Notes: generated by a model from the letters alone, not told the origin. DNA of 64,000 nt from Novosphingobium sp. FSW06-99 (GCF_001519065.1 NZ_KQ954260.1:159625-223624), one strand, 5' to 3'; shown: positions 33,247 through 41,905, numbered from the stretch's first letter. A program made the numbers and translations.

Positions 33247-34386
33247 ATGCCGCTGTACCATACCGAAGACCAGGCCATGCTGGCCGAAACCGTTACCGGC
33301 TTTATCGCCGATGAAGGTGCAATCAAGACCCAGTTGCGCCGCCTGCGCGACAGTGGCGACAGCGCGGGATATGATCCCGCGCTGTGGGCGCAATTTGCCG
33401 AAATGGGGCTGACCGGCATTCTGGTGTCCGAAGCCGATGGCGGGCTGGGGCTTGGCCATGTCGAAGCGGGCATTGTGCTGCGCGAGATTGGCCGCAATCT
33501 TACCCCGTCGCCTTTCCTGTCGACCGCCGTGGTTGGCGCCACCGCGCTTGGCGCGGCGTCCGACGATCTCAAGGGGCGCTATCTGCCCGGAGTGATCGCG
33601 GGCAAACAGGTGTTGGCGCTGGCGATCGACGAAGGCGCCAAGCACCGCCCCGAACGCATCGGCCTGCGCGCCGAACGCGCGGGCAACGGGTTCCGCCTGA
33701 CCGGGGCCAAGCAATTCGTGGTGCATGGCGCGACCGCCGATGCGCTGATCGTGGCGGCGCGCACGGCGGGCAGCGACAGCGATGACGACGGGGTGACGTT
33801 GTTTGCGGTGCCGCGCGATGCAGCGGGCATTGGTCACAACGCGGTGCGGCTGGTCGACAGTGCGATCGCCAGCCATGTCACGTTTGACGGGGTGGATGTC
33901 GATGGCGGCGCGGTAATCGGCGAAGTCGATGGCGGCCGCGCGCTGCTGAACCAGGTGCTGGCGGCCGGGCGCATCGGCGCGGCGGCCGAACTGACCGGGG
34001 TGGGCATCGGCGCCTTTGCCCGGACCACCGATTACCTGAAGACCCGCAAGCAGTTCGGCAAGCTGATCGGCGAATTCCAGGCCTTGCAGCACCGCGCCGC
34101 GCATCTCTATGCAGAGCTGGAAATCGCCGATGCGGCGGTGATCAAGACGCAGCAACTGCTCGATGGCGGATCATCGCAGGCCGATCTGATGGTCAGCGTG
34201 GCCAAGGCCAAGGCCAGCCGCGCGACCAATCTGGCGGTGCGCGAAGGGGTGCAGATGCATGGCGGCGTCGGTATGACCGACGAATTCGACATCGGCCTGT
34301 TCATGAAGCGCGATCGCGCGCTGGCCGAATTCCTCGGCGATGCCAGCTATCACGCCGACCGCGTTGCCACGTTGTCGGGTTATTAA
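33247..34386 (+). CDS. Acyl-CoA dehydrogenase, subunit-like (second of pair)
   Basis: 379 residues, begins MPLYHTEDQAMLAETV. It keeps ADGGLGLGHVEAGIVLREIG and the late GVQMHGGVGMTDEFDIGLFM but ends soon after, lacking the GTSE-type C-terminal FAD motif seen in its neighbour. Complementary loss of motifs is what alpha-beta pairs show, though I cannot prove the assembly. 23 bases after the first subunit gene; the SDR gene follows by 11 bases. Confidence 0.9.
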   Translation: MPLYHTEDQAMLAETVTGFIADEGAIKTQLRRLRDSGDSAGYDPALWAQFAEMGLTGILVSEADGGLGLGHVEAGIVLREIGRNLTPSPFLSTAVVGATALGAASDDLKGRYLPGVIAGKQVLALAIDEGAKHRPERIGLRAERAGNGFRLTGAKQFVVHGATADALIVAARTAGSDSDDDGVTLFAVPRDAAGIGHNAVRLVDSAIASHVTFDGVDVDGGAVIGEVDGGRALLNQVLAAGRIGAAAELTGVGIGAFARTTDYLKTRKQFGKLIGEFQALQHRAAHLYAELEIADAAVIKTQQLLDGGSSQADLMVSVAKAKASRATNLAVREGVQMHGGVGMTDEFDIGLFMKRDRALAEFLGDASYHADRVATLSGY

Positions 34387-34397
34387 GGATCAGAACG

Positions 34398-35201
34398 ATG
34401 GATTTTTCCAAACTTTTCAGCCTGGAAGGCCGAGTTGCCGTGGTCACCGGCGGGTCGCGCGGGATTGGCGCGATGATTGCCGAGGGGTTCCTCGCGGCAG
34501 GGGCGGAGCGCGTCTATATCACCGCGCGCAAGGCCGAAGTGGTGGCCGAAACGGCCGCCCGGCTGGGCAGCCGCTGCATCGCCTTGCCCGGCGACATTTC
34601 CTCGACCGCCGGGCTCGATGCACTGGTGCAGGACTTGTCCGAACGTGAAAGCAGCCTCGACATCCTGGTCAACAACGCCGGGGTCGCGTGGGGCGCCGAT
34701 TTTGACGTGTTCCCCGAAATGGGCTGGGACAAAGTGATGAACCTCAACGTCAAGACGTTGTTTTTCCTCACCCAGAAACTGCACCCCCTGCTCAAGGCGG
34801 CGGCCAGCGTGGACCGCCCGGCCAAAGTGATCAACATCGCCTCAGTCGACGGGCTGCGCATCAATCCGTGGGAGACGTATTCGTATCAGGCGTCGAAGGC
34901 GGCGGTGGTCCACCTGACCAAGCGCATGGCCGCGCGGCTGATTACCGACAATATCGTCGCCAGTTGCATCTGCCCCGGCGCGTTCCCGTCGGAAATGAAC
35001 AAGGCGGCCAAGCTGGCCCCCGAAAAGTCGGCGGCGGGCATCCCGTCAAAGCGGGTCGGCACGATCGAAGACATGGCCGGTGGTGCGATCTACCTGGCCA
35101 GCCGGGCAGGCGACTATATCGTCGGTACCCCGCTGCCGATCGACGGCGGTATCGTCAACGGCTGGATCCCGAGCGAATTCACCGATCCATCTGGACATTG
35201 A
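34398..35201 (+). CDS. SDR family oxidoreductase, RhlG-like
   Basis: 267 residues: FSLEGRVAVVTGGSRGIGAM (nucleotide motif), DILVNNAGVAWGADFD, active-site serine INIASVDGLR, and YQASKAAVVHL (YxxxK). The ENP-like GLRINPWETYSYQASKAA stretch and the C-terminal GTPLPIDGGIVNGW are typical of the RhlG/3-ketoacyl reductase branch. Probably acts on the product of the acyl-CoA dehydrogenase pair encoded just upstream (inference from operon). Confidence 0.9.
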   Translation: MDFSKLFSLEGRVAVVTGGSRGIGAMIAEGFLAAGAERVYITARKAEVVAETAARLGSRCIALPGDISSTAGLDALVQDLSERESSLDILVNNAGVAWGADFDVFPEMGWDKVMNLNVKTLFFLTQKLHPLLKAAASVDRPAKVINIASVDGLRINPWETYSYQASKAAVVHLTKRMAARLITDNIVASCICPGAFPSEMNKAAKLAPEKSAAGIPSKRVGTIEDMAGGAIYLASRAGDYIVGTPLPIDGGIVNGWIPSEFTDPSGH

Positions 35202-35235
35202 GGGCGCGGAATTGAGGCGCAGGGCAGGGTGCCGC

Positions 35236-36090
35236 TCAGCGCGCCCTGCCCGTCAATGTCAGTATCCAGAAATCGGGCGGGGCGTTGAGGCGGATCGGGG
35301 GGATCGTTGCCGCGCCCACCCCGCCGGTGGTCACCACCAATTGCGTGCCCAGATGCGCGATCCCGCAGCGCAGTTCGGGGGGAAAGCGCTGCATGCCGTT
35401 GGGCACGTCGTACGAATTGTCCCAACCGGGCAGGACAACTTGCCCGCAATGGGTATGGCCGACCAGAATCAGCGGAATGTCGGTGCGGGTCTGGCCGGGG
35501 AAGGGCGGGGCATGGGTCATCAGCACGGGAAAGCCGCCCATCGCGCGGGCCTGTGCCAGCACCGGCCCGACATCGGACCAGGTGTCGGCAAACATGTCCA
35601 TGCCGATCAGCGCGATGGGGCCAATGCGTTCGGCGCGGTTGTGCAGCACATCGATGCCCGCCATGCGCAGCGCGAAATCGACATAGCGGCGCGAACTGCC
35701 CTCATCATGGTTGCCCAGCACGGCGTGAACGCCCAGCGGGGCACGCAGCCGGGATAGCGGTGCAACCAATGCCCAGGGGTGAAAATCCCAGCTTCGGCTG
35801 CCTGTCCCGTTGACGAAATCACCCGCGATCAGGATGGCGTCGGGATGTTGTGCGTTGATCTGGTCGACCACGCGGTTCAATCGCCAGGTCGGCGTGGCCA
35901 GATTGCCGACATGGATGTCGGACAGCAGCGCCACGCGCAGCGCAGGCGTGCGCGGATCGACGCCCGGCAGCACGATCTGCGCCCGGCGCACCACCGGGTC
36001 GGACCGGGCCTCGAGCAACCCGCGGAGCGCAACTGCGCCCAGCAGGCAAAGCACAAGGCCGAGCAAGCGGCGGCGAAGCGATCTCATCAC
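35236..36090 (-). CDS. Membrane-anchored metallophosphoesterase
   Basis: 284 residues. An N-terminal hydrophobic segment (LLGLVLCLLGAVAL) anchors or exports it. All calcineurin-like motifs are present: LLSDIHVGN, AGDFVNG, LGNHDEG, a central histidine (THAPPFP) and GHTHCGQ. Similar YkuE/YaeI-type proteins hydrolyse lipid or nucleotide phosphodiesters. Convergent with the SDR gene, 34 bases between stops. Confidence 0.9.
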   Translation of the reverse strand: MMRSLRRRLLGLVLCLLGAVALRGLLEARSDPVVRRAQIVLPGVDPRTPALRVALLSDIHVGNLATPTWRLNRVVDQINAQHPDAILIAGDFVNGTGSRSWDFHPWALVAPLSRLRAPLGVHAVLGNHDEGSSRRYVDFALRMAGIDVLHNRAERIGPIALIGMDMFADTWSDVGPVLAQARAMGGFPVLMTHAPPFPGQTRTDIPLILVGHTHCGQVVLPGWDNSYDVPNGMQRFPPELRCGIAHLGTQLVVTTGGVGAATIPPIRLNAPPDFWILTLTGRAR

Positions 36091-36110
36091 CGGGGCGCTT
36101 TGCGCAGGGT

Positions 36111-36761
36111 TCAGCCGCGCGTCAATTCCCTTACAAAATCAATCAATCCGGTCTGGCGTTTGCGTCGCATGCGTTCGGCGGCGAGGATCTGGCGCACTTT
36201 TTCGAAACAAGTGTCGACATCGTCGTTGACCACGACGTAGTCATAGGCATCCCAGTGGCTGATTTCCGCCTGCGCGCGCGCCATGCGGGCGGCAATCACG
36301 TCTTCGCTGTCGGTGCCGCGCCCTTCCAGACGGCGGCGCAACTCGTCCAGACTGGGCGGCAGGATGAACACCCGCACCACGTCGGCCTCGGCCTTTTGAT
36401 GCAATTGCTGGGTGCCCTGCCAGTCGATGTCGAACAGGAAATCCTGCCCAGCCTTCAATCCGTTGCGGATCTGTCCCTTGGGCGTGCCATAGGCATTGCC
36501 GAACACGCGCGCCCATTCATAGAATTCGCCCGCTTCGACCATGCGATCGAATGCGTCGGGCGAAATGAAATGATAATCGCGCCCGTCGACCTCGCCGGGG
36601 CGCATCGGGCGCGTAGTGGCCGAAACCGACAGGCCCAGTTCGGGCTCGACGGTCAGCAGCTTGCGCGCGATGGTGGTCTTGCCGGCGCCCGATGGCGAGG
36701 ACAGGATGAACATCAACCCGCGCCGGTGCAGCGCGTCGTTCTGGTTTTGCGGTTCGGTCAT
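36111..36761 (-). CDS. gmk: Guanylate kinase
   Basis: 216 residues from ATG 36761. P-loop SSPSGAGKTT near residues 21-30, the GMP-binding region SATTRPMRPGEVDGRDYHF and FYEWARVFGNAYGTP, lid around RRRLEGRGTDSEDVIAARM. Phosphorylates GMP to GDP. The start was chosen by family length; upstream in-frame sequence is not protein-like. Just upstream of the metallophosphoesterase gene on the same strand, 20 bases between them. Confidence 0.95.
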   Translation of the reverse strand: MTEPQNQNDALHRRGLMFILSSPSGAGKTTIARKLLTVEPELGLSVSATTRPMRPGEVDGRDYHFISPDAFDRMVEAGEFYEWARVFGNAYGTPKGQIRNGLKAGQDFLFDIDWQGTQQLHQKAEADVVRVFILPPSLDELRRRLEGRGTDSEDVIAARMARAQAEISHWDAYDYVVVNDDVDTCFEKVRQILAAERMRRKRQTGLIDFVRELTRG

Positions 36762-36792
36762 GGGCGCAAGTGGCAAACCACCGGGGGGGTGG

Positions 36793-37182
36793 TCAAGCGC
36801 TGTTATCGTCATCGGGTTTCGGCAGCGCCGCTTTCGCCTGCGCTGCCCGCGTGATTTTTGCCTGCGCTTCACGCGCGATGCGCCGATCACGCAGTGTCTT
36901 GGCCAGCAATCCGCCGCCAACCAGGATCGCGCCGGGCACCGATCGCCGCGCCACTTCGGCCATGACCGTGCCGATCACCGTTTCGCCCAGCGTCGCGCCG
37001 CGAATCACCCGCCCTGTCCTGGCCGGCTTGCCGTTCAGCAACCCGCGTTCCACCCCGCGCCGCACCAGCCGTTCGCCCGCGCGCAACGCCAGGTCGGCCA
37101 GAATCACGCTGAGCAGCGGCGTCAGCGACGGCGTGGCGCTGTCTGCCGGCGGTGTGGGCGGTTTTTTCTTGAACAGTGCCAT
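36793..37182 (-). CDS. Conserved hypothetical protein
   Basis: 129 residues starting MALFKKKPPTPPADSATPSL. A helical core (LLSVILADLALRAGERLVRRG) and a glycine-rich hydrophobic segment (SVPGAILVGGGLLAK) are followed by a basic helix and an acidic end (KPDDDNSA). The hydrophobic parts are short for a true membrane helix; peripheral membrane association is possible. It lies between gmk and sspB on the same strand. Family not recognised. Confidence 0.6.
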   Translation of the reverse strand: MALFKKKPPTPPADSATPSLTPLLSVILADLALRAGERLVRRGVERGLLNGKPARTGRVIRGATLGETVIGTVMAEVARRSVPGAILVGGGLLAKTLRDRRIAREAQAKITRAAQAKAALPKPDDDNSA

Positions 37183-37215
37183 GGCCCGCCTCCTGTCTGC
37201 GGTCCGGGCAGTTGG

Positions 37216-37701
37216 CTACTTCTTGCGGCCGAAATCAACCGTTACCACGTTCGAACCGTCATCGGCGGTGGCTGGCGGGGTGTCGGGCGTGTCGTTTTCG
37301 GCACTGTCGTGCAATTCGTCATCCAGATCGCCCGCCGCCTGGAACTGCAGGCCGAAATCGACCGCCGGATCGACAAACGCGGTGATCGCGCTGAACGGAA
37401 TGATCAGCGTGGCTGGCACCTGGCTGAACGACAGGCCCACGGTAAAGCCGGTGTCGGTGACTTTCAGATCCCAGAACTTGTTTTGCAGGACGATGGTCAT
37501 TTCGTCGGGAAAACGTTCCTTCAGCCGGTTGGGGATGTTCACCCCCGGGGCGGCAGTCTTGAACGTGATATAGAAATGGTGGCTGCCGGGCAGCACGCCG
37601 CCCGAACTTTCAACCTGGCCAAGCACGCGGCCGACCACGGCGCGCAGCGCTTCCTGCACGATTTCGTCATAAGGGATCAGGCTGTCAGGGGCTTCGCTCA
37701 T
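37216..37701 (-). CDS. sspB: SspB, ClpXP adaptor (alphaproteobacterial type)
   Basis: 161 residues from ATG 37701. The SspB fold is visible: LIPYDEIVQEALRAVVGRVL, HFYITFKTAAPGVNIPNRL, the substrate groove region EMTIVLQNKFWDLKV and VGLSFSQVPATLIIPFSAI. An acidic Asp/Glu-rich linker then leads to a C-terminal tail (VVTVDFGRKK), the expected ClpX-binding peptide. It tethers SsrA-tagged proteins to ClpXP. Divergent from hisB. Confidence 0.92.
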   Translation of the reverse strand: MSEAPDSLIPYDEIVQEALRAVVGRVLGQVESSGGVLPGSHHFYITFKTAAPGVNIPNRLKERFPDEMTIVLQNKFWDLKVTDTGFTVGLSFSQVPATLIIPFSAITAFVDPAVDFGLQFQAAGDLDDELHDSAENDTPDTPPATADDGSNVVTVDFGRKK

Positions 37702-37809
37702 CGCACAGGGAAATGACGCCGCACGCGCCACGGGTCAAGCGCCGATTAAGTGTTCCGTGCGGGAACTGTCGATTGATTTGCGTCTTTGTAGGCTTATAGG
37801 CCTCTGGTC

Positions 37810-38403
37810 ATGCGCACAGGAACGATCGCCCGCACCACTGCCGAAACCGATATTGCTGTCACCGTCAATCTCGACGGTACCGGCCTCTATGACGTGTCGA
37901 CCGGCATCGGCTTTCTCGATCACATGATCGAACAGTTCAGCCGCCATTCGCTGATTGATGTTTCGCTGCGGGTCAAAGGCGATCTGCATGTCGATCAGCA
38001 TCACACCACCGAAGACAGCGCGATCGCGCTGGGGCAGGCGATCCACCAGGCGCTTGGCGACAAGAAGGGCATTGCCCGTTATGGCGAAGCGCATGCCCCG
38101 ATGGATGAAGCGCTGGCCCGTGTCGCGCTCGATATTTCGGGGCGCCCGGTGCTGGTGTGGAACGCCACGTTCACCCAGCCGCGCCTGGGCGAAATGGATA
38201 CCGAACTGTTTGAACACTGGTTTCAATCGGTGTCGCAGGCCGCGGGCATCACGCTGCACATCGCCTGTCTCTATGGCAGCAACAACCACCATGTGATCGA
38301 AGGCATTTACAAGGGTTTTGCCCGCGCGATGCGTCAGGCCGTGGCGATCGACCCGCGCAAGGGCGATGCCGTGCCGTCGACCAAGGGGCAACTGGGTGGC
38401 TGA
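37810..38403 (+). CDS. hisB: Imidazoleglycerol-phosphate dehydratase
   Basis: 197 residues, the monofunctional HisB length. Metal-binding signatures FLDHMIEQFSRHSL and DQHHTTEDSAIALGQA, and the second copy SNNHHVIEGIYKGFARA. Sixth step type of histidine synthesis: IGP to imidazole acetol phosphate. First gene of hisB-H-A-F; hisH overlaps its end by 8 bases. Confidence 0.96.
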   Translation: MRTGTIARTTAETDIAVTVNLDGTGLYDVSTGIGFLDHMIEQFSRHSLIDVSLRVKGDLHVDQHHTTEDSAIALGQAIHQALGDKKGIARYGEAHAPMDEALARVALDISGRPVLVWNATFTQPRLGEMDTELFEHWFQSVSQAAGITLHIACLYGSNNHHVIEGIYKGFARAMRQAVAIDPRKGDAVPSTKGQLGG

Positions 38404-39013
38404 GGTTACCGCGCTGATCGATTACGGCGCGGGCAATTTGCGGTCGGTCGCCAATGCCCTGCGCGCTGCCGGTGGCGAGGGCGTGGTGATCACCGCCGAT
38501 CCCGATGTTGTGCGCGGCGCAGACCGCATCGTGTTGCCCGGTGTCGGTGCGTTTCGCGCGTGCATCGGCGCGCTGCGCGGCGTGCCTGGCCTGGTCGAGG
38601 CGATGACCGAGCGGGTGCAGGTGGGTGGCGTGCCGTTTCTGGGCATCTGCGTCGGCATGCAACTGCTCGCCACGCGCGGGATCGAATTCGGCGTGACCGC
38701 CGGGCTCGACTGGATCGGCGGCGAAGTGCGACCGATCGTGGCGAGCGACCCCGCGATCAAAGTGCCGCACATGGGCTGGAACGATGTCGTGCCGCGCGTC
38801 GATGGCTTGATCGCGCCGGGCGAGGCCTATTTCCTGCACTCCTATCATTTCGTGCCCGATCACGCCGATCATGTCGCGGCCAGCAGCGATCATGGCGGCG
38901 CGCTGGTGGCGGCGGTGGCGCGCGACACCGTGCTGGGCGTGCAGTTCCACCCCGAAAAGAGCCAGGCATACGGGCTGAGCCTGCTCGCCCGCTTCCTGGC
39001 CTGGAAACCTTGA
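38396..39013 (+). CDS. hisH: Imidazole glycerol phosphate synthase, glutaminase subunit
   Basis: 205 residues from a GTG at 38396, which begins inside the end of hisB and gives the family start VTALIDYGAGNLRSV. Glutaminase triad: nucleophile C85 (LGICVGMQLL), H185 and E187 (QFHPEKSQ). It passes ammonia to HisF. Overlap with hisB indicates translational coupling. Confidence 0.95.
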   Translation: MAEVTALIDYGAGNLRSVANALRAAGGEGVVITADPDVVRGADRIVLPGVGAFRACIGALRGVPGLVEAMTERVQVGGVPFLGICVGMQLLATRGIEFGVTAGLDWIGGEVRPIVASDPAIKVPHMGWNDVVPRVDGLIAPGEAYFLHSYHFVPDHADHVAASSDHGGALVAAVARDTVLGVQFHPEKSQAYGLSLLARFLAWKP

Positions 39014-39029
39014 GAAAAGGCAGTTTGCG

Positions 39030-39758
39030 ATGATCGTCTTTCCCGCCATCGATCTCAAAGCGGGCCAGGTGGTCCGCCTGGCCGAAGGCGACATGGCGCG
39101 CGCCACAGTCTATGGCGATGATCCTGCGGCCCAGGCCCGGCTGTTTGCCGAACAGGGCAGCCAGTATCTGCATGTCGTCGATCTGGACGGCGCGTTCGCC
39201 GGAGAGGCGCGCAACCGGGCCGCCGTCGAATCGATTCTGACGGCCTTTCCCGGCCATGTGCAATTGGGCGGCGGTATCCGCAACGCGGTGTCGGTCGATG
39301 GCTGGTTCGATCTGGGCGTGTCGCGGGTGGTGATCGGCACCGCTGCGCTCAACGATCCGCAATTCGTGCGCGATATGGCGGGCGCCTATCCCGGCGGGAT
39401 TGTCGTGGCGGTCGATGCGCGCGACGGCATGGTGGCCACGCATGGCTGGGCCGAAGTGTCCGATGTGTCGATCGCCGACATGGCGCGCCGGTTCGAGGAT
39501 GCCGGGGTTGCCGCGATCCTGTTCACCGATGTCGGGCGCGACGGCCTGCTCAAGGGCTGCAATGTCGAGGCGACGGTCGATCTGGCGCGCAGCACGCGCC
39601 TGCCCGTGATCGCGAGCGGCGGCGTCAAGGGCCTCGACGATATCCGCGTGCTGAAGATCCACGAAGTCGACGGGATCGAAGGGGTGATCACCGGGCGCGC
39701 GCTCTATGACGGACGGCTCGACCTGGGCGCCGCCATTGCCATTGCCGAGGCGGCATGA
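39030..39758 (+). CDS. hisA: ProFAR isomerase
   Basis: 242 residues of the HisA half-barrel repeats: the first phosphate/catalytic strand FPAIDLKAGQVVRLAEGD with Asp in AIDL, ending ASGGVKGLDDI and GVITGRALYDG. Isomerises ProFAR to PRFAR. Its last four bases overlap the hisF start. Confidence 0.95.
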   Translation: MIVFPAIDLKAGQVVRLAEGDMARATVYGDDPAAQARLFAEQGSQYLHVVDLDGAFAGEARNRAAVESILTAFPGHVQLGGGIRNAVSVDGWFDLGVSRVVIGTAALNDPQFVRDMAGAYPGGIVVAVDARDGMVATHGWAEVSDVSIADMARRFEDAGVAAILFTDVGRDGLLKGCNVEATVDLARSTRLPVIASGGVKGLDDIRVLKIHEVDGIEGVITGRALYDGRLDLGAAIAIAEAA

Positions 39759-40516
39759 CCGTCCGCGTCCGCGTCATCCCCTGTCTTGATGTCGCCAATG
39801 GCCGCGTGGTCAAGGGCGTCAATTTCGTCGACTTGCGCGATGCCGGCGATCCGGTCGAACAGGCGCGCGCCTATGATGCCGCCGGCGCCGACGAGCTGTG
39901 CTTTCTGGATATTTCCGCCACCCACGAAGGGCGCGGCACGCTGCTCGACGTAGTCGCACGCACCGCAGAGGTGTGTTTCATGCCGCTGACGGTGGGCGGC
40001 GGGGTGCGCGAAGTGGCCGATGCGCGCGCGCTGCTGCTGGCCGGGGCAGACAAAGTCGCTGTCAATTCCGCCGCCGTCGCGCGGCCCGAACTGGTGCGCG
40101 ACATTGCCGAGAAATTCGGTGCGCAATGCGTGGTCGGGTCGGTCGATGCCCGGCGCACCGGTATCGGCACCTGGGAAATCTTTACCCATGGCGGGCGCAA
40201 GCCGACCGGGATCGATGCGCTGGCCCATGCGGTACGGCTGGCAGAACTTGGCGCGGGCGAATTGCTGGTGACCAGCATGGATGGCGATGGCACCCAGGCC
40301 GGCTATGACCTGGCACTCACGCGTGCGATTGCCGATGCGGTGCCGGTGCCGGTGATTGCCAGCGGCGGGGTCGGGTCGCTCGATCATCTGGTGGCCGGGG
40401 TTAAGCAAGGGCACGCCAGCGCGGTGCTGGCCGCCTCGATTTTCCATTTCGGCACCCATTCCATTGCCCAAGCGCATGCTGCACTGCGCGCAGCCGGTCT
40501 GCCCGCACGCGACTGA
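39755..40516 (+). CDS. hisF: Imidazole glycerol phosphate synthase, cyclase subunit
   Basis: 253 residues: RVIPCLDVANGRVVKGVNF with the catalytic aspartate in CLDV, DISATHEGRGT, GGGVREVADA and the second half TSMDGDGTQAGYDL with the other aspartate. Together with HisH it makes IGP and AICAR. ATGA overlap with hisA. In related genomes hisE commonly follows; here about 1.06 kb intervenes. Confidence 0.96.
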   Translation: MTVRVRVIPCLDVANGRVVKGVNFVDLRDAGDPVEQARAYDAAGADELCFLDISATHEGRGTLLDVVARTAEVCFMPLTVGGGVREVADARALLLAGADKVAVNSAAVARPELVRDIAEKFGAQCVVGSVDARRTGIGTWEIFTHGGRKPTGIDALAHAVRLAELGAGELLVTSMDGDGTQAGYDLALTRAIADAVPVPVIASGGVGSLDHLVAGVKQGHASAVLAASIFHFGTHSIAQAHAALRAAGLPARD

Positions 40517-40600
40517 ACCGGGTGTCCTGCATTGGGACGGGCCCGCGCAAGAGCCGCCGATTTCGTTGGCGAATCATTGTATCCGGGATAAGCGGCAGGG

Positions 40601-40780
40601 ATGGTTACCCGCATCCTTACCGCGATGGCGACGATCTTCGCATGTGCGGCATCACCGGCCTGGGCCGCGCCTTTGGGCAACGGTGGCACGGCGGTGGATG
40701 AACCGGCGGCACTGGCGTTGCTGGCGCTGGGTGTGGTCGGGCTGATCGTCGGGCGACACGCTGCCAGACGGCGCGATTGA
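40601..40780 (+). CDS. Tiny PEP-CTERM-like secreted protein
   Basis: 59 residues. A signal peptide (MVTRILTAMATIFACAASPAWAA) is followed by a nine-residue linker (PLGNGGTAV). Then comes DEPAALALLALGVVGLIVG and a basic end HAARRRD. The C-terminus has the PEP-CTERM layout: a proline-containing turn, a hydrophobic helix and an arginine-rich tail. Family proteins are sorted by exosortase (EpsH/XrtA) with loss of the helix. Here almost no mature protein would remain. The Shine-Dalgarno box is weak (GGCAGGG). Same strand as hisF, 84 bases downstream. Confidence 0.6.
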   Translation: MVTRILTAMATIFACAASPAWAAPLGNGGTAVDEPAALALLALGVVGLIVGRHAARRRD

Positions 40781-40851
40781 CGCCGCACGGTGGACCGGCC
40801 GCAAGGGCCGATCCACCGCCGTTTTACCGGGTATTTGCCGTTCGCAGGCGA

Positions 40852-41280
40852 TCAGTGGCCGCGATGTTCGCCACCACCGCCATGGCCACCACCGCCACCG
40901 CCACCACCATGGGGAGCGCCGCCGCCGCCATGGCCGCCGCCGCCGCCATGGAATTCACCGCCGTGCGGCGCACCGCCGCCATGGTAACCGCCACCGCCGT
41001 GATATCCGCCGCCGCCGTGGTAACCGCCACCGCCATGCATGTAATGGCCACCGTGGCCACGCCAGCCATAGCCGCCGCCCCAGCCATAGCCGCGCCGCCA
41101 GGCATAGCCGCAATAATACCAGCCGGGGCCGCGCCAGGCGGAATCGTACCAGCAATATTGCTGCCCGCCGAACGCGAACGGCGCGATGATCACGGCCTGG
41201 GCCTGGGCGCTGTCGAAGGCGGGAACGACGCCCGCGACGACCGCGGCAGCCATGACGGTCTTGGTAAGAAATCGCTTCAT
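40852..41280 (-). CDS. Secreted Gly/His-rich repeat protein
   Basis: 142 residues: a signal peptide (residues 1-28), a Trp/Tyr-rich segment (WYDSAWRGPGWYYCGYAW), then about 80 residues of HGGGGYHGGGG-type repeats ending GGGGEHRGH. Histidine-glycine repeats often bind metals, but no experimental function is implied. Related short secreted proteins occur in rhizobia and sphingomonads. It is inverted relative to the surrounding his genes. Repeats are collapsed-assembly-prone. Confidence 0.75.
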   Translation of the reverse strand: MKRFLTKTVMAAAVVAGVVPAFDSAQAQAVIIAPFAFGGQQYCWYDSAWRGPGWYYCGYAWRRGYGWGGGYGWRGHGGHYMHGGGGYHGGGGYHGGGGYHGGGAPHGGEFHGGGGGHGGGGAPHGGGGGGGGHGGGGEHRGH

Positions 41281-41579
41281 GCTACTCTCCTCGCAATCAT
41301 CTCCGGTCGGTCGATGGCCCGAGATGCCTTGTACTGACGGTCAATTGCGCGCCGGATAGCGCCCCCCGGATTGGCGGCGCCTGTTCATCACCTTGCGCAA
41401 TGTATTTCATCCATTTGTACAGACTGCCAATTTCGGATCGAAAAAATGCATCCGGAACGTCGCTGTATCGATTGTCTTGTCTTTAACGGGCATCGCATTA
41501 CGCGCGTATGAATGGCCTGATCGCGAATGTGCAGGTTCATGCTTGACGCCATCGGGCCGTCGCTTCATGGCCTGCGGGG
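41281..41579. other. Intergenic region before hisE
   Basis: About 300 bases with no convincing gene, AT-richer in the middle (41400-41510). It should hold the promoters for the divergent Gly/His-rich gene and for hisE. No hairpin with a T-run or operator-like dyad was recognised. Confidence 0.5.
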
Positions 41580-41903
41580 ATGGATCATGCCGAAATTCTT
41601 GCCCGTCTGGAAACGGTGATTGCCGGTCGGCTGGGCGGCGACCCCGCCGCCAGCTATGTCGCGCGGCTGCACGCGCGCGGGCTGGGCAAGATCGCGCAGA
41701 AAGTGGGCGAAGAGGCCACCGAAACGGTGATCGCCGCGTTGACCGGGGATGATGCCGAGCTGACCGGCGAAGCGGCCGATCTGCTGTTTCACCTGCTGGT
41801 GCTGCTGGGCGCGCGCGGGATTGCGATCGATGCGGTGCTGGGCGAGCTGTTGCGGCGCGAAGGCACCTCGGGGATTGTGGAAAAGGCAAGCAGGAGTTCG
41901 TGA
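41580..41903 (+). CDS. hisE: Phosphoribosyl-ATP diphosphatase
   Basis: 107 residues of the MazG-like HisE family: LHARGLGKIAQKVGEEATET, VIAALTGDDAELTGEAADLL and FHLLVLLGARGIAID. The acidic EExxE/ExxD residues that bind magnesium are present (GEEATE, GEAAD). Converts PR-ATP to PR-AMP. ATG preceded by GCGGGG. Followed within 2 bases by the HIT gene. Confidence 0.94.
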   Translation: MDHAEILARLETVIAGRLGGDPAASYVARLHARGLGKIAQKVGEEATETVIAALTGDDAELTGEAADLLFHLLVLLGARGIAIDAVLGELLRREGTSGIVEKASRSS

Positions 41904-41905
41904 TC

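Noticed and set aside
40777..41337. Plus-strand Ala/Thr/Met-rich frame
   Set aside because: Antisense to the Gly/His-rich gene; the repeats produce low-complexity peptides in every frame.
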